64,000 nt of DNA from Bacteriovoracia bacterium (GTDB taxonomy: Bacteria > Bdellovibrionota > Bacteriovoracia > Bacteriovoracales > Bacteriovoracaceae): assembly GCA_030431635.1 (NCBI GenBank), contig JAUIIL010000008.1, positions 62,001 through 126,000 on the forward strand. Reading direction: 5' to 3'. The translations under genes were made by a program, and so were the position numbers. Position 1 is the stretch's first letter, and each line of letters begins with the position of its first letter. The notes below the pieces were generated by a model that searched no databases, was not told where the DNA came from, and saw nothing but the letters and a program-made list of their open reading frames with translations. Positions 35,061 through 42,731 of this stretch are shown in pieces.

Positions 35061-36440
35061 TCAACCAAGTTGCGGAACTCCTCCACTGAGGCCAGCAAGA
35101 CCCGCACCCTGACTTTTAATTTTATTTATTGTTTCTTCCAAACGAGCGAATTTGGCTTTAAGGTTTTCTTCTTTTCTTTCAATATGTCTTTCTTTACTTG
35201 CTATTTGACGGTCAATATCGTCAATATTTCTTTGTAATCCATTTTTTCTCGTATGAAGAACACCATTAGGACGTGCCAATATTCCATTAACAACATTATA
35301 TAAGTTATCGATCAAACCATTTAGGCGATTACCATCTTCGTCAAAGGAACCCGTAACAATGGCCGCGACGGCTTCAAAGTCACTACTTGTTTTATTTTCA
35401 AATCTCTTGCTATCAAATTGTAAAGAACCATCTCTTTGAAAAGCAATTCCAATGTCACTAGCTCTGTGAACTCCTGTCTGTGTTTTGACAGGATTAAAAA
35501 TAGCTGTTCTCAAACGACTTTCTATAGTTTGAAGGGTAATATCTCCCCCGAGAGTTTTTGAAGTATCAGTTGTTTCGTCTAGATTGTTTTGCTGCTTAAT
35601 GAAAGCAAGGATTCCATTGATGTTTTCAACAAGACCACCGATTTTTTCAGTAATTTTACCAGCATCTTCTTTAATTGTGAGAGAGATTTCCTCACCAGGC
35701 TTGGCTTTTTTTAAGTCAAGAGTAACTCCTGGTATGATATCTGCGATTTTATTTTCTGGTAGTTCGATTTCAAAGCCATCTAATTTAATTTTTGCATCTT
35801 TTGCATCTCTGTGACCCTCAAAAAATAAGTCCTCTTGACCATCTACCATATATAAATAGGGGAAACTTGCTTTATTACCTTCCCCTGTTTTATCAATTGA
35901 TATAATGAGGTGCCATGGGTTATCTCCGTCTTGTCCATCATTAACAACGGTTGCATGCATTCCATTCTTAGAGTCTTTATTAATAAGTTTAGCGATTCCT
36001 GTTAAATTTGAATTTTCAGAATCAATATAAATCTCATGGGATTCTCCATTTGGAAGCTCGTACTCAAGATACCCAACACCTAAGTAAGTTTCATCTTTAT
36101 CTTCTACTCCGTTTGAAATAGCAGAAGTTTTTCCTGCCAGTTCAAGAACTTCAATTTGATAGTTACCAGGTAGGGCGATGTTTTTATCAAGAGTGACTCC
36201 AATGAGCTCATTATTCGTCTCATAGGATAATTCTCTCAGGCTTCTCTCTCCCCTGTTTTGTAAAACAGAGCCTCTCAGGCTTTCGACAAGGTTTGTGAGT
36301 TCGAGAACAAGAGCTTTTTTAGATTCGATTTTTCCTTTTCTGGCTTCCATGTTCTTAATAGGAATGCGTTCAGCAGCGACTATCTGCTGTACAATATCTT
36401 TTGGTAGACCTGAATTTATTGAACCAAAAGAGATTGCCAA
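35061..36440 (-). CDS. fliD: Flagellar filament cap protein FliD (hook-associated protein 2)
   Basis: The cap that folds flagellin at the filament tip. The N-terminus AISFGSINSGLPKDIVQQIVAAE and the FliD_C region (VENINGILAFIKQQN, TLGGDITLQTIESRLRTAIF, ASDIGIAFQRDGSLQFD) are present, with a C-terminal coiled coil (QIASKERHIERKEENLKAKFARLEETINKIKSQ). Length is 459 residues. The start is a TTG with AAGGAGGT only 3-4 bases upstream. No ATG occurs before codon 31, which lies inside the conserved N-terminus, so TTG is required. It heads the minus-strand operon that runs to nadK. Confidence 0.95.
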   Translation of the reverse strand: MAISFGSINSGLPKDIVQQIVAAERIPIKNMEARKGKIESKKALVLELTNLVESLRGSVLQNRGERSLRELSYETNNELIGVTLDKNIALPGNYQIEVLELAGKTSAISNGVEDKDETYLGVGYLEYELPNGESHEIYIDSENSNLTGIAKLINKDSKNGMHATVVNDGQDGDNPWHLIISIDKTGEGNKASFPYLYMVDGQEDLFFEGHRDAKDAKIKLDGFEIELPENKIADIIPGVTLDLKKAKPGEEISLTIKEDAGKITEKIGGLVENINGILAFIKQQNNLDETTDTSKTLGGDITLQTIESRLRTAIFNPVKTQTGVHRASDIGIAFQRDGSLQFDSKRFENKTSSDFEAVAAIVTGSFDEDGNRLNGLIDNLYNVVNGILARPNGVLHTRKNGLQRNIDDIDRQIASKERHIERKEENLKAKFARLEETINKIKSQGAGLAGLSGGVPQLG

Positions 36441-36473
36441 ATGACCTCCTTGTCTAAACTTGGCAGCTATCAG

Positions 36474-36498
36474 AGGGCTTTTAGGTACACTAAGCCCT
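36474..36498 (-). promoter_or_regulatory. Inverted repeat in the fliD leader
   Basis: AGGGCTT/AAGCCCT, 7 bp with an 11-base loop, lies 34-58 bases before the fliD start. CTCTGATAG next to it is a poor FliA-like -10 box without a good -35, so I cannot assign a promoter. It could be an operator or an mRNA stem. Confidence 0.35.
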
Positions 36499-36547
36499 TA
36501 GTTTAGGTTAACATATTAGGGTACTGGGAAATACTAGGCATAAAAAT

Positions 36548-36575
36548 CAAAGGCCTGTGGGGAAACAGGCCTTTG
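36548..36575. other. Strong 11-bp hairpin between fliD and the next plus-strand gene
   Basis: CAAAGGCCTGT/ACAGGCCTTTG with loop GGGGAA, a perfect stem in the 218-bp divergent gap. No T run follows on either side. A second, looser repeat GGTATCA-GTATT-TGATAACC lies at about 36602-36621. They may be leader structures or operators of the two divergent genes. Confidence 0.5.
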
Positions 36576-36658
36576 AAAGAGATGAGGATAGTAACTATTT
36601 GGGTATCAGTATTTGATAACCTGTACTATTTTAATCGGTTATTAGGGGAAAAACTTTA

Positions 36659-38149
36659 GTGGGAAAATCAAGTATTCTAAAATTAAAATCAAAGTTCTTT
36701 ATAAATCGGGCAGTTACATACTTCTCTTTTTTGCTTATTCCTTTGTGGTTACAGCAAGCATCGGGAATGCCCTTATACTCACAATCATTTTTAATGATAC
36801 TTTATGTTCTTTTCATGTGTAGTCAGTGGTACTTATTGGGCAAAGAAGTCGATCATCGATTTAAAATTTACTATAAAGTTAACTCATCCATAGACAGAAT
36901 CCTTTATAGACTTATTTTAGGACATATAACAATTCTTGTTTACTTTAACTTGATAAATTTACTCCCTGAAATATTTCATGTTTATTTTTTTTGGGGGACG
37001 TGGATCTTTCTAGGACTCTTCTATTCTTGGCCAACAAGAGGAAAAATTATTGAAGAGAGCGTAAGTTCTCAGTTAGGTGAGTATAGATTTTTAGACTCAT
37101 TTGAAAGGACAGTTACCATTCTCTCTTTTGTTATGTTCTTAGTTTCTATTCCTGAAATATCAAAATTTCATAATATAGAAGCGCTCAAACTTTTCTTTGA
37201 TCCACAAGAGAGATTTCATGAATCTTTTTGGACTTTTTTAAAATTTAATTATTATCCCTTTATTCAGTTTCCATCTCTGTATTCTCTTTCATGGAATCTA
37301 CATTTTTATTTCATTGGGGTAGGGTTTTATCTACTTTGCTTATATAGCATTTTACGTTTTTTTGTTTCAAGAAGGCTTTCAATTTTGGGTGTTTTCGCCC
37401 TTCTCTCAAGTTGGAGTATTGTTAAAATTTTAGAGCTTCAGTTTAGTGATTCTCTTGCAAGTATCTTTGGGATTATATGGATTTGGTCTTTATTGTTTTG
37501 TACAAAAAGCTCCACTTATAGATCGGGTTTATTTATTGGGCTAGTTAATTACCTAGGGTGTTTGATTAATATAAATTTCATTTTTTTGCTTCCTGCTCAT
37601 TTATTTTTAATTAATTTATTCTTAAGTAAAGACAGAACAAAATGGTATCGAAGGCAAACTCTAAAATACACGGTTTTAGGGTCTGTGCTCTCTATAAGTG
37701 CTTTTGTTCTTCATCATTCCTCTTCATTTACTTTTAATCCTTTATCTATGAACGAACTGATAAAAACATTTTCGACTTATTTTGAACAAAAAGGCTTTTT
37801 TGGAATATCTCTCATTGGTTTTACTTTGGTTCTTGTTTACATTTTTGCAGGTCAAAAATTAAAAATTTTTGATGAACTCAAGTTTGACGAAAAAAAAATG
37901 AACGAACTCTTAATTGGTCTTTGTTGTGTGTTTTTAGTTTCTTTTTTTATCGAGAAAAAGCTTATTGTTTCCTTTGGGGGGCTTTGGATTTTATGTTTAT
38001 TTAGTGTTTTTCCCCTGGAGTGGATTTTTCAATCAATTAGCAGATTAAGATCAAAGAGAAATGTTATTTATGTTGTTTATATCTTATCTTGTGTTTTAGA
38101 CTCTCATTTTGAAGGCAGAGTAAAAATCCTTTTAAAGTTTTTTGAATAG
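36659..38149 (+). CDS. Polytopic membrane protein of unknown function
   Basis: A 496-residue protein with about 11-13 hydrophobic segments, short basic loops and many Trp/Phe residues. I do not recognise a family. One periplasmic-looking loop (FFDPQERFHESFWTFLKFNYYPFIQFPSLYSLSW) recalls the acidic first loop of GT-C-type glycosyltransferases but is not enough for a call. It starts with GTG after AGGGGA. It is divergent from the flagellar operon, so a link to glycan export is possible but unproven. Confidence 0.75.
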   Translation: MGKSSILKLKSKFFINRAVTYFSFLLIPLWLQQASGMPLYSQSFLMILYVLFMCSQWYLLGKEVDHRFKIYYKVNSSIDRILYRLILGHITILVYFNLINLLPEIFHVYFFWGTWIFLGLFYSWPTRGKIIEESVSSQLGEYRFLDSFERTVTILSFVMFLVSIPEISKFHNIEALKLFFDPQERFHESFWTFLKFNYYPFIQFPSLYSLSWNLHFYFIGVGFYLLCLYSILRFFVSRRLSILGVFALLSSWSIVKILELQFSDSLASIFGIIWIWSLLFCTKSSTYRSGLFIGLVNYLGCLININFIFLLPAHLFLINLFLSKDRTKWYRRQTLKYTVLGSVLSISAFVLHHSSSFTFNPLSMNELIKTFSTYFEQKGFFGISLIGFTLVLVYIFAGQKLKIFDELKFDEKKMNELLIGLCCVFLVSFFIEKKLIVSFGGLWILCLFSVFPLEWIFQSISRLRSKRNVIYVVYILSCVLDSHFEGRVKILLKFFE

Positions 38150-38170
38150 TAGAGAGAAAAACTCTATTTT
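38150..38170 (+). terminator. Weak terminator-like hairpin
   Basis: TAGAG/CTCTA with a 7-base loop followed by TTTT, beginning one base after the stop of the membrane protein gene. The stem is only 5 bp, so the call is tentative. Confidence 0.35.
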
Positions 38171-38197
38171 AACATTATGTTAATTTTTTCATTCAAC

Positions 38198-38227
38198 TTG
38201 CATTGCCCCGGATTCATCGTATATCAT
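38198..38227 (+). promoter_or_regulatory. Candidate sigma-70 type promoter of the 74-residue protein gene
   Basis: TTGCAT (38198-38203), then TATATC after 16 bases or TATCAT after 18. A start near 38234 would place a hairpin GAGGGCA/TGCTCTC (38236-38252) at the very 5' end of the message, followed by AAGGAGG at 38267-38273. Confidence 0.5.
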
Positions 38228-38279
38228 TTAAGTATGAGGGCATGATGCTCTCGTATTGACCTTCCTAAGGAGGTTGCTA

Positions 38280-38504
38280 TTGTTTAAGTCAGGTGTGACT
38301 TCGCTTGTTTACAGTAACTTTGTCGATTCCTACCAATCCTTAAACTCTTCAGCTAAGCAACCAAACACTCCCTTTGTTTATGTAGATGAAAACAACGTTA
38401 AGCTAATTACTGATGTTATTCAGGATTTGCGTTGTAATGATGATGGTGTGTTTGCAGTGTCTGTTGCTGAAGATGGTTGGATGGAGTTTTTGGCCATGTA
38501 CTAA
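38280..38504 (+). CDS. Small unknown protein (74 residues) starting at TTG
   Basis: The start is TTG 38280, set by a perfect AAGGAGG with a 6-base spacer; a longer frame from TTG 38256 would contain that signal. The protein has no signal peptide or membrane segment. It is neutral to acidic, with a Ser/Asn-rich first third and a compact second half with TPFVYVDENNVKLITDVI and a C-terminal VSVAEDGWMEFLAMY. I do not recognise it. It has its own leader hairpin and promoter-like sequence, which suggests an independently regulated, well-expressed gene. Confidence 0.7.
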   Translation: MFKSGVTSLVYSNFVDSYQSLNSSAKQPNTPFVYVDENNVKLITDVIQDLRCNDDGVFAVSVAEDGWMEFLAMY

Positions 38505-38755
38505 AGAAGTTTATCCCGAAAGAGAAGTTTTATTGGGGAAAACTTAATTTATTTTATTGGTCTGGAATTATGCGATTCTAACTCCATCTTACAATAAAAT
38601 ATTTTTAGTAGGCTAACGTATTGAAAATTATAAATGGGTAAAACATAATTTTACTCGACGCTTAAAATCTCCTTAAATTTAAATTGTGGAAAACCTAGTA
38701 TTTATTGTGTAAAAAGAACTGAATATTAAATAAATTTTTTAGAATTCTTAACAAA
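38505..38755. other. Intergenic region with a weak hairpin, otherwise empty
   Basis: This AT-rich stretch of 251 bp has no open frame with a plausible ribosome-binding site. AAGTTTT/AAAACTT (38525-38545, loop ATTGGGG) could be a weak terminator for the small gene. A TAGAAT box ends 10 bases before the next ATG, without a good -35. I see nothing else. Confidence 0.5.
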
Positions 38756-39481
38756 ATGAAAGAAACAAAACCAGACTTTAATAGGATTAGAAGCAAGGTT
38801 GCTGAGCGAATAGCCGAGCTATCTAGTCGGAATTTAAAGATAGAAACAAAATCTGATCAAAGCTTAGTCACGGAATTTGATTTATTTATCAATGCGTTAA
38901 TTAAAAGCGAACTTGATCTCGCGGATTCTAAGAATTGCTTCTATAGTGAGGAAGATAACAAGGGGCTTGAATTTCCTGCGTATATTTTGGACCCCCTTGA
39001 CGGAACAAAAGAGTTTGTTGAAGGAAGGAATGAATATAGTATTTCTCTTGCTTTCATGAAAACTCCCGAACTGCAAAATCAAGAAAATTGGGGATGGCTT
39101 TACAATCCAGGGACCCAGGAGAATTTTTTTAATGGAAGAAGTTTAAACAGTAAAAAAGATGGTTTCCTAGGTTTTGTTTCAAGAACAGAATTTGAAATGG
39201 GTCTACATAATTATGAATCAGAGAAATTGAAACTGAAGCCTATCGGGAGCATTGCTTATAAACTGGGTTTGTTATCACAAGGTAAATGTGACTTCGTTTA
39301 TTCTAAAAAACCTAAAAATCTATGGGATATTTGTGCGGGAACTCTGTTATGTTTACAAGCGGAAATTTCTCTTTTTCATAAGAAACAAGAGCTTCAAAAA
39401 CTTGATAAAGAATTTTATGACGGTCCTCTTTTATGGTGTAAGAAAGAGAATTTTGAAAAAATCATTTCGCTGATTTCTTAG
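38756..39481 (+). CDS. Inositol-monophosphatase-family phosphatase (CysQ/SuhB type)
   Basis: A Mg-dependent, Li-sensitive phosphatase fold in 241 residues. Metal motifs are the acidic pair in YSEEDNKG, ILDPLDGTKEFVEGRNEYSI, and WDICAG near the C-terminus. DGTKEF rather than DGTxNF favours 3'(2'),5'-bisphosphate nucleotidase (CysQ) over inositol phosphatase, but the substrate cannot be fixed from sequence. No ribosome-binding site is seen. The end overlaps the convergent endonuclease III gene by 20 bp. Confidence 0.85.
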   Translation: MKETKPDFNRIRSKVAERIAELSSRNLKIETKSDQSLVTEFDLFINALIKSELDLADSKNCFYSEEDNKGLEFPAYILDPLDGTKEFVEGRNEYSISLAFMKTPELQNQENWGWLYNPGTQENFFNGRSLNSKKDGFLGFVSRTEFEMGLHNYESEKLKLKPIGSIAYKLGLLSQGKCDFVYSKKPKNLWDICAGTLLCLQAEISLFHKKQELQKLDKEFYDGPLLWCKKENFEKIISLIS

Positions 39482-40103
39482 CACTTGGGCAAATATCATT
39501 AAGCATACAAAGATCGCACTGTGGTCTTCTTGCTATGCAAATTCTTCTGCCAAGAAATATGAAAAGATGACTTAAAATTGTCCAATCTTCTTGGGGGGTT
39601 ATTTTCATTAAATCCCTTTCAATAATTTCAGGGTTTGAGCTTTTTGTAAGTTTTAGAAGATTACTTATTCTTTTAACATGGGTATCAACAACAATACCTT
39701 CGTTAATTCCGAATGCGTTTCCTAGAATCACATTTGCTGTTTTTCTCCCCACACCGGCCAGGGCTGTAAGTTCTTCTATTGATTGAGGGAGTTCTCCGTT
39801 ATATTTTATGGCCAAATCTAGGGAGCATTTTTTGATATTTTTTGCTTTGTTTTTAAAAAAACCTGTGGAGTGTACAAGTTGTTCTAGGTGCTCGATTGTG
39901 GCCTCAGACATTTTTTGCGCGGTAGGGTAATGTGCGAAAAGCTGTGGTGTTACTTTATTGACTCTTTCATCAGTACATTGAGCTGAAAGAATAGTTGCTA
40001 TAAGTAGTTGAAATGGTGTTTCATGATCGAGTTCACAATGAGCATTTGGCCATTTTTGCTTCAATCTGCTTAATGACTCCTCGATTCTTTGTTTTTTTCT
40101 CAT
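39462..40103 (-). CDS. nth: Endonuclease III
   Basis: A DNA glycosylase/AP lyase for oxidised pyrimidines. The helix-hairpin-helix LTALAGVGRKTANVILG contains the catalytic Lys, followed by VVDTHVKRISN with the catalytic Asp. The iron-sulphur loop is C-x6-C-x2-C-x5-C (CIARRPQCDLCMLNDIC). I place the start at the second Met (213 residues) because AGGGGT lies 4 bases before it; the ATG at 40124 has no such signal. It is convergent with the phosphatase gene without a terminator. Confidence 0.96.
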   Translation of the reverse strand: MRKKQRIEESLSRLKQKWPNAHCELDHETPFQLLIATILSAQCTDERVNKVTPQLFAHYPTAQKMSEATIEHLEQLVHSTGFFKNKAKNIKKCSLDLAIKYNGELPQSIEELTALAGVGRKTANVILGNAFGINEGIVVDTHVKRISNLLKLTKSSNPEIIERDLMKITPQEDWTILSHLFIFLGRRICIARRPQCDLCMLNDICPSAKKSAK

Positions 40104-40166
40104 TACACCCCTGAACTGTTGCATTTTGTATGATAAGAGTAGCTAAAACAGGGAAATTTAAACATT

Positions 40167-40769
40167 ATGAGCTTTAAAGTCAAAGATCACTATTATAAAA
40201 AGGCAAAGGCGCAGAAGTACTTTGCAAGAAGCATTTATAAATTAGAAGAAATTGATAAAAAACATCAAGTGCTTAAAAAACAGGATAGAGTCCTTGATCT
40301 TGGCTATTACCCCGGCTCATGGATGCAGTATACTTCTGAAAAAATAGGTCCTGATGGCGTTGTGGTAGGAATTGATATTCAAGAAGAAAACCAAAAACTT
40401 TCTTATTTAAAGAACGCTAAGTTTTATCAAAAAGATATTTTTTCTATAAAAAGCCTGGATGACTTAGAGATGAGCACTCCTTTTGATGTTGTTTTATCTG
40501 ATATGGCCCCTAGTACGACGGGTATAAAGTCTGTCGATCAAGCGAGATCGGTCGAGCTCATCGAAAGTACTCTTCTGCTTTTACCCGTACTTTTGAAAAA
40601 AGAAGGAAATTATGTTTTTAAGATATTTGATGGACCAGATGTTCAAGGGTTAATATCTAACTTAAGAAAAAATTTTAAAAAGATATTTCAATTTAAACCA
40701 AAATCGACTCGAAGTATTAGTAAAGAGTTTTTTGTTATAGCTAAAGGGTATAAAAATGAATCTGTTTAA
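40167..40769 (+). CDS. rlmE: 23S rRNA 2'-O-ribose U2552 methyltransferase RlmE (FtsJ)
   Basis: A SAM-dependent enzyme acting on the A-loop of 23S rRNA. The catalytic Lys-Asp-Lys-Glu set is visible: Lys in FARSIYKLEEID, Asp in LSDMAPSTTG, Lys in YVFKIFDG and Glu in SKEFFVIAKG. The SAM motif is DLGYYPGSW, where homologues usually have GAAPGSW (Tyr-Tyr replaces Ala-Ala). Length is 200 residues. It overlaps the following gene by 14 bp. Confidence 0.94.
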   Translation: MSFKVKDHYYKKAKAQKYFARSIYKLEEIDKKHQVLKKQDRVLDLGYYPGSWMQYTSEKIGPDGVVVGIDIQEENQKLSYLKNAKFYQKDIFSIKSLDDLEMSTPFDVVLSDMAPSTTGIKSVDQARSVELIESTLLLLPVLLKKEGNYVFKIFDGPDVQGLISNLRKNFKKIFQFKPKSTRSISKEFFVIAKGYKNESV

Positions 40770-41943
40770 AATGTTGTTATTACTCTTTCCTTTATATTCA
40801 TTAGCGGCCATTGCCCCTAAAGTTCTCTATAAAAAAGCACTAAACGAATCAGAGAATAACTTTGAACTTCCTCAAAATTTTAAAGTAGATTCTTCTGTTT
40901 ATAACGTTAAATATACTCTGAATAAAAAGTTAGAAGAAAAGATTCAAGGTATATTCAGAAGGTATAGACCAGATTATGGAGCAGTTGTTGTTATAGATAA
41001 TGATAATGGAGATATACTTTCAGCGGTCGATTATACGAGACAGACAAAAAGTTTTGGCAGACAAATGTGTTTTTCGAGTACTCATCCAGCGGCAAGTATT
41101 TTCAAAGTCATTACGGCTGCTAGCTTGATCCAAAAAGACAATATTGATTCAGAAACAGAGTTCTCTTATAGAGGCAAAGGTGTGACGCTTTATAAATATC
41201 AACTAAAAGATAAGGTGGATCGCTGGAGTCGAAATATAAAACTAGAAAATGCTTTTGCTTACTCCAATAATGTTGTGCTAGCTAAAGCTGCTATTAAAGA
41301 ATCTTCTGCTGAAGAATTGTTTAATATGGCCAACAAGTTTAAATTTAATACTGATTTACTTGATATCTTTCCCGTTGAGCCATCTGTTGTTGAACTTGCT
41401 AAGGATAAATATTCTCTTGCAGAAATAGCCTCTGGGTTTAACCGAAGAACTTTAATGAGTCCACTACATGGAGCGGTTATTGCAAGTATTGTTGCAAATG
41501 ATGGAGTTTATAAAAAAGTCTCTCTTGTATCAGAAATCTCTAATAGGCAAGAAAGTGATTTCTGGATTTCTCAGAGAAAGAATCAACTCGTTTTAGATAA
41601 ACAAAGTATATCTGAACTACAAAAAATGATGGAATTGACAGTTGAAAAAGGAACAGCTCGAAGTATTGGTCGAGCTTCAAATAGGGGTGTTTTAAAGCAT
41701 CTTGTTCTTGGCGGTAAAACTGGGACTATCACTGGTGGTGAACCTTATGGGAAAAGAGATTGGTTTGTCATTTATGCGAAACCAAAATACTCGGAGTTAG
41801 GGAATGGAATTTCCGTCGCTGTCATGCTTGTTAACTTGAAAAAGTGGTATATCAAGTCAACCTGGCTTGCGCAAAACCTGATTGAGTATTATTATCAAAA
41901 TCTCTTTCCATTTAAAAATGAAAGTCAAATGAGGACAAAATGA
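40756..41943 (+). CDS. Secreted penicillin-binding transpeptidase-domain protein
   Basis: A 395-residue protein with a signal peptide or N-terminal anchor (MLLLLFPLYSLAAIA) and a transpeptidase fold: SIFK (Ser114, Lys117), SNN (170-172) and KTGT (321-324). There is no glycosyltransferase domain, no recognised PBP dimerisation domain and no PASTA. It resembles the catalytic part of class B PBPs, but the loop after SNN is short. It may be a D,D-transpeptidase or carboxypeptidase for specialised wall changes. It overlaps rlmE and the following lepB by a few bases each. Confidence 0.85.
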   Translation: MNLFKMLLLLFPLYSLAAIAPKVLYKKALNESENNFELPQNFKVDSSVYNVKYTLNKKLEEKIQGIFRRYRPDYGAVVVIDNDNGDILSAVDYTRQTKSFGRQMCFSSTHPAASIFKVITAASLIQKDNIDSETEFSYRGKGVTLYKYQLKDKVDRWSRNIKLENAFAYSNNVVLAKAAIKESSAEELFNMANKFKFNTDLLDIFPVEPSVVELAKDKYSLAEIASGFNRRTLMSPLHGAVIASIVANDGVYKKVSLVSEISNRQESDFWISQRKNQLVLDKQSISELQKMMELTVEKGTARSIGRASNRGVLKHLVLGGKTGTITGGEPYGKRDWFVIYAKPKYSELGNGISVAVMLVNLKKWYIKSTWLAQNLIEYYYQNLFPFKNESQMRTK

Positions 41944-42731
41944 GCGATGAAGCATCGGTAATAACGGATAAAGAAATAGAAGCATCTGAAGAAGAAAAAG
42001 CCGTTATAAGGAAAAAAAAGGTAAGAAAAGAAGTAACTTCTTTTTCAATTATAATTCTCATTGTTTTAATGTTTCGCTCTTCTTTTTTCGAGCCATTTAA
42101 AATACCCTCTGGCTCCATGATTCCTACTTTATTAATTGGAGATTTTATTTTAGTTAATAAGTTCTCCTATGGCTTTAAGTTGCCCTTTAGTGAATGGTTT
42201 GGAGATCCTGTTTATCTAACTGAACCGCACCATCCTAAAAGAGGAGATGTTATTGTTTTTAAATATCCTAAGGATACCTCATTGAACTATATCAAAAGAG
42301 TTGTGGGGCTCCCTGGTGATACTGTTGAAATTATCGACAAGGTTGTTTATGTCAACGATCAACCAATTCAGATTGTTGAAATAGATGGCAGTAATATTAT
42401 GGCCGATATGGATGATAAATTTAAACATTATAACTTTAAATTTTATAAAGCTTATACGGGTGAGCATGAGCATGTCGTCCAGCTTGAACAAGATAATTAT
42501 TATAATGCGAATTATTATAAAATAACTGTTCCAGAAGATAATTTTTTTGTTTTAGGGGATAACAGAGATTTCTCAGCAGATTCTCGGGTTTGGAATTTTG
42601 TTCCTTTTCGTTATGTAAAAGGGAGAGCACTTTTTGTTTGGCTTTCAATGAGTATTCCTTGGTTTTTTTCCGAGGATAACCAAGATAATTTTAAGTTTAG
42701 GCCCTGGCGAATTGGAACTGTGATTGACTAG
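41940..42731 (+). CDS. lepB: Signal peptidase I
   Basis: Cleaves signal peptides at the outer face of the cytoplasmic membrane. One N-terminal membrane segment (residues 34-50) is followed by box B PSGSMIPTL with catalytic Ser59, box D YIKRVVGLPGD with Lys119, and box E GDNRDFSADSR. The cytoplasmic N-terminus is acidic then basic. Length is 263 residues. It overlaps the PBP gene by 4 bp (ATGA) and the convergent mutS2 by 4 bp. Confidence 0.96.
   Translation: MSDEASVITDKEIEASEEEKAVIRKKKVRKEVTSFSIIILIVLMFRSSFFEPFKIPSGSMIPTLLIGDFILVNKFSYGFKLPFSEWFGDPVYLTEPHHPKRGDVIVFKYPKDTSLNYIKRVVGLPGDTVEIIDKVVYVNDQPIQIVEIDGSNIMADMDDKFKHYNFKFYKAYTGEHEHVVQLEQDNYYNANYYKITVPEDNFFVLGDNRDFSADSRVWNFVPFRYVKGRALFVWLSMSIPWFFSEDNQDNFKFRPWRIGTVID

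Noticed and set aside
38505-38755. Small gene or RNA in the gap before the phosphatase gene
   Set aside because: No frame has a ribosome-binding site and only a weak AT-rich hairpin is present.
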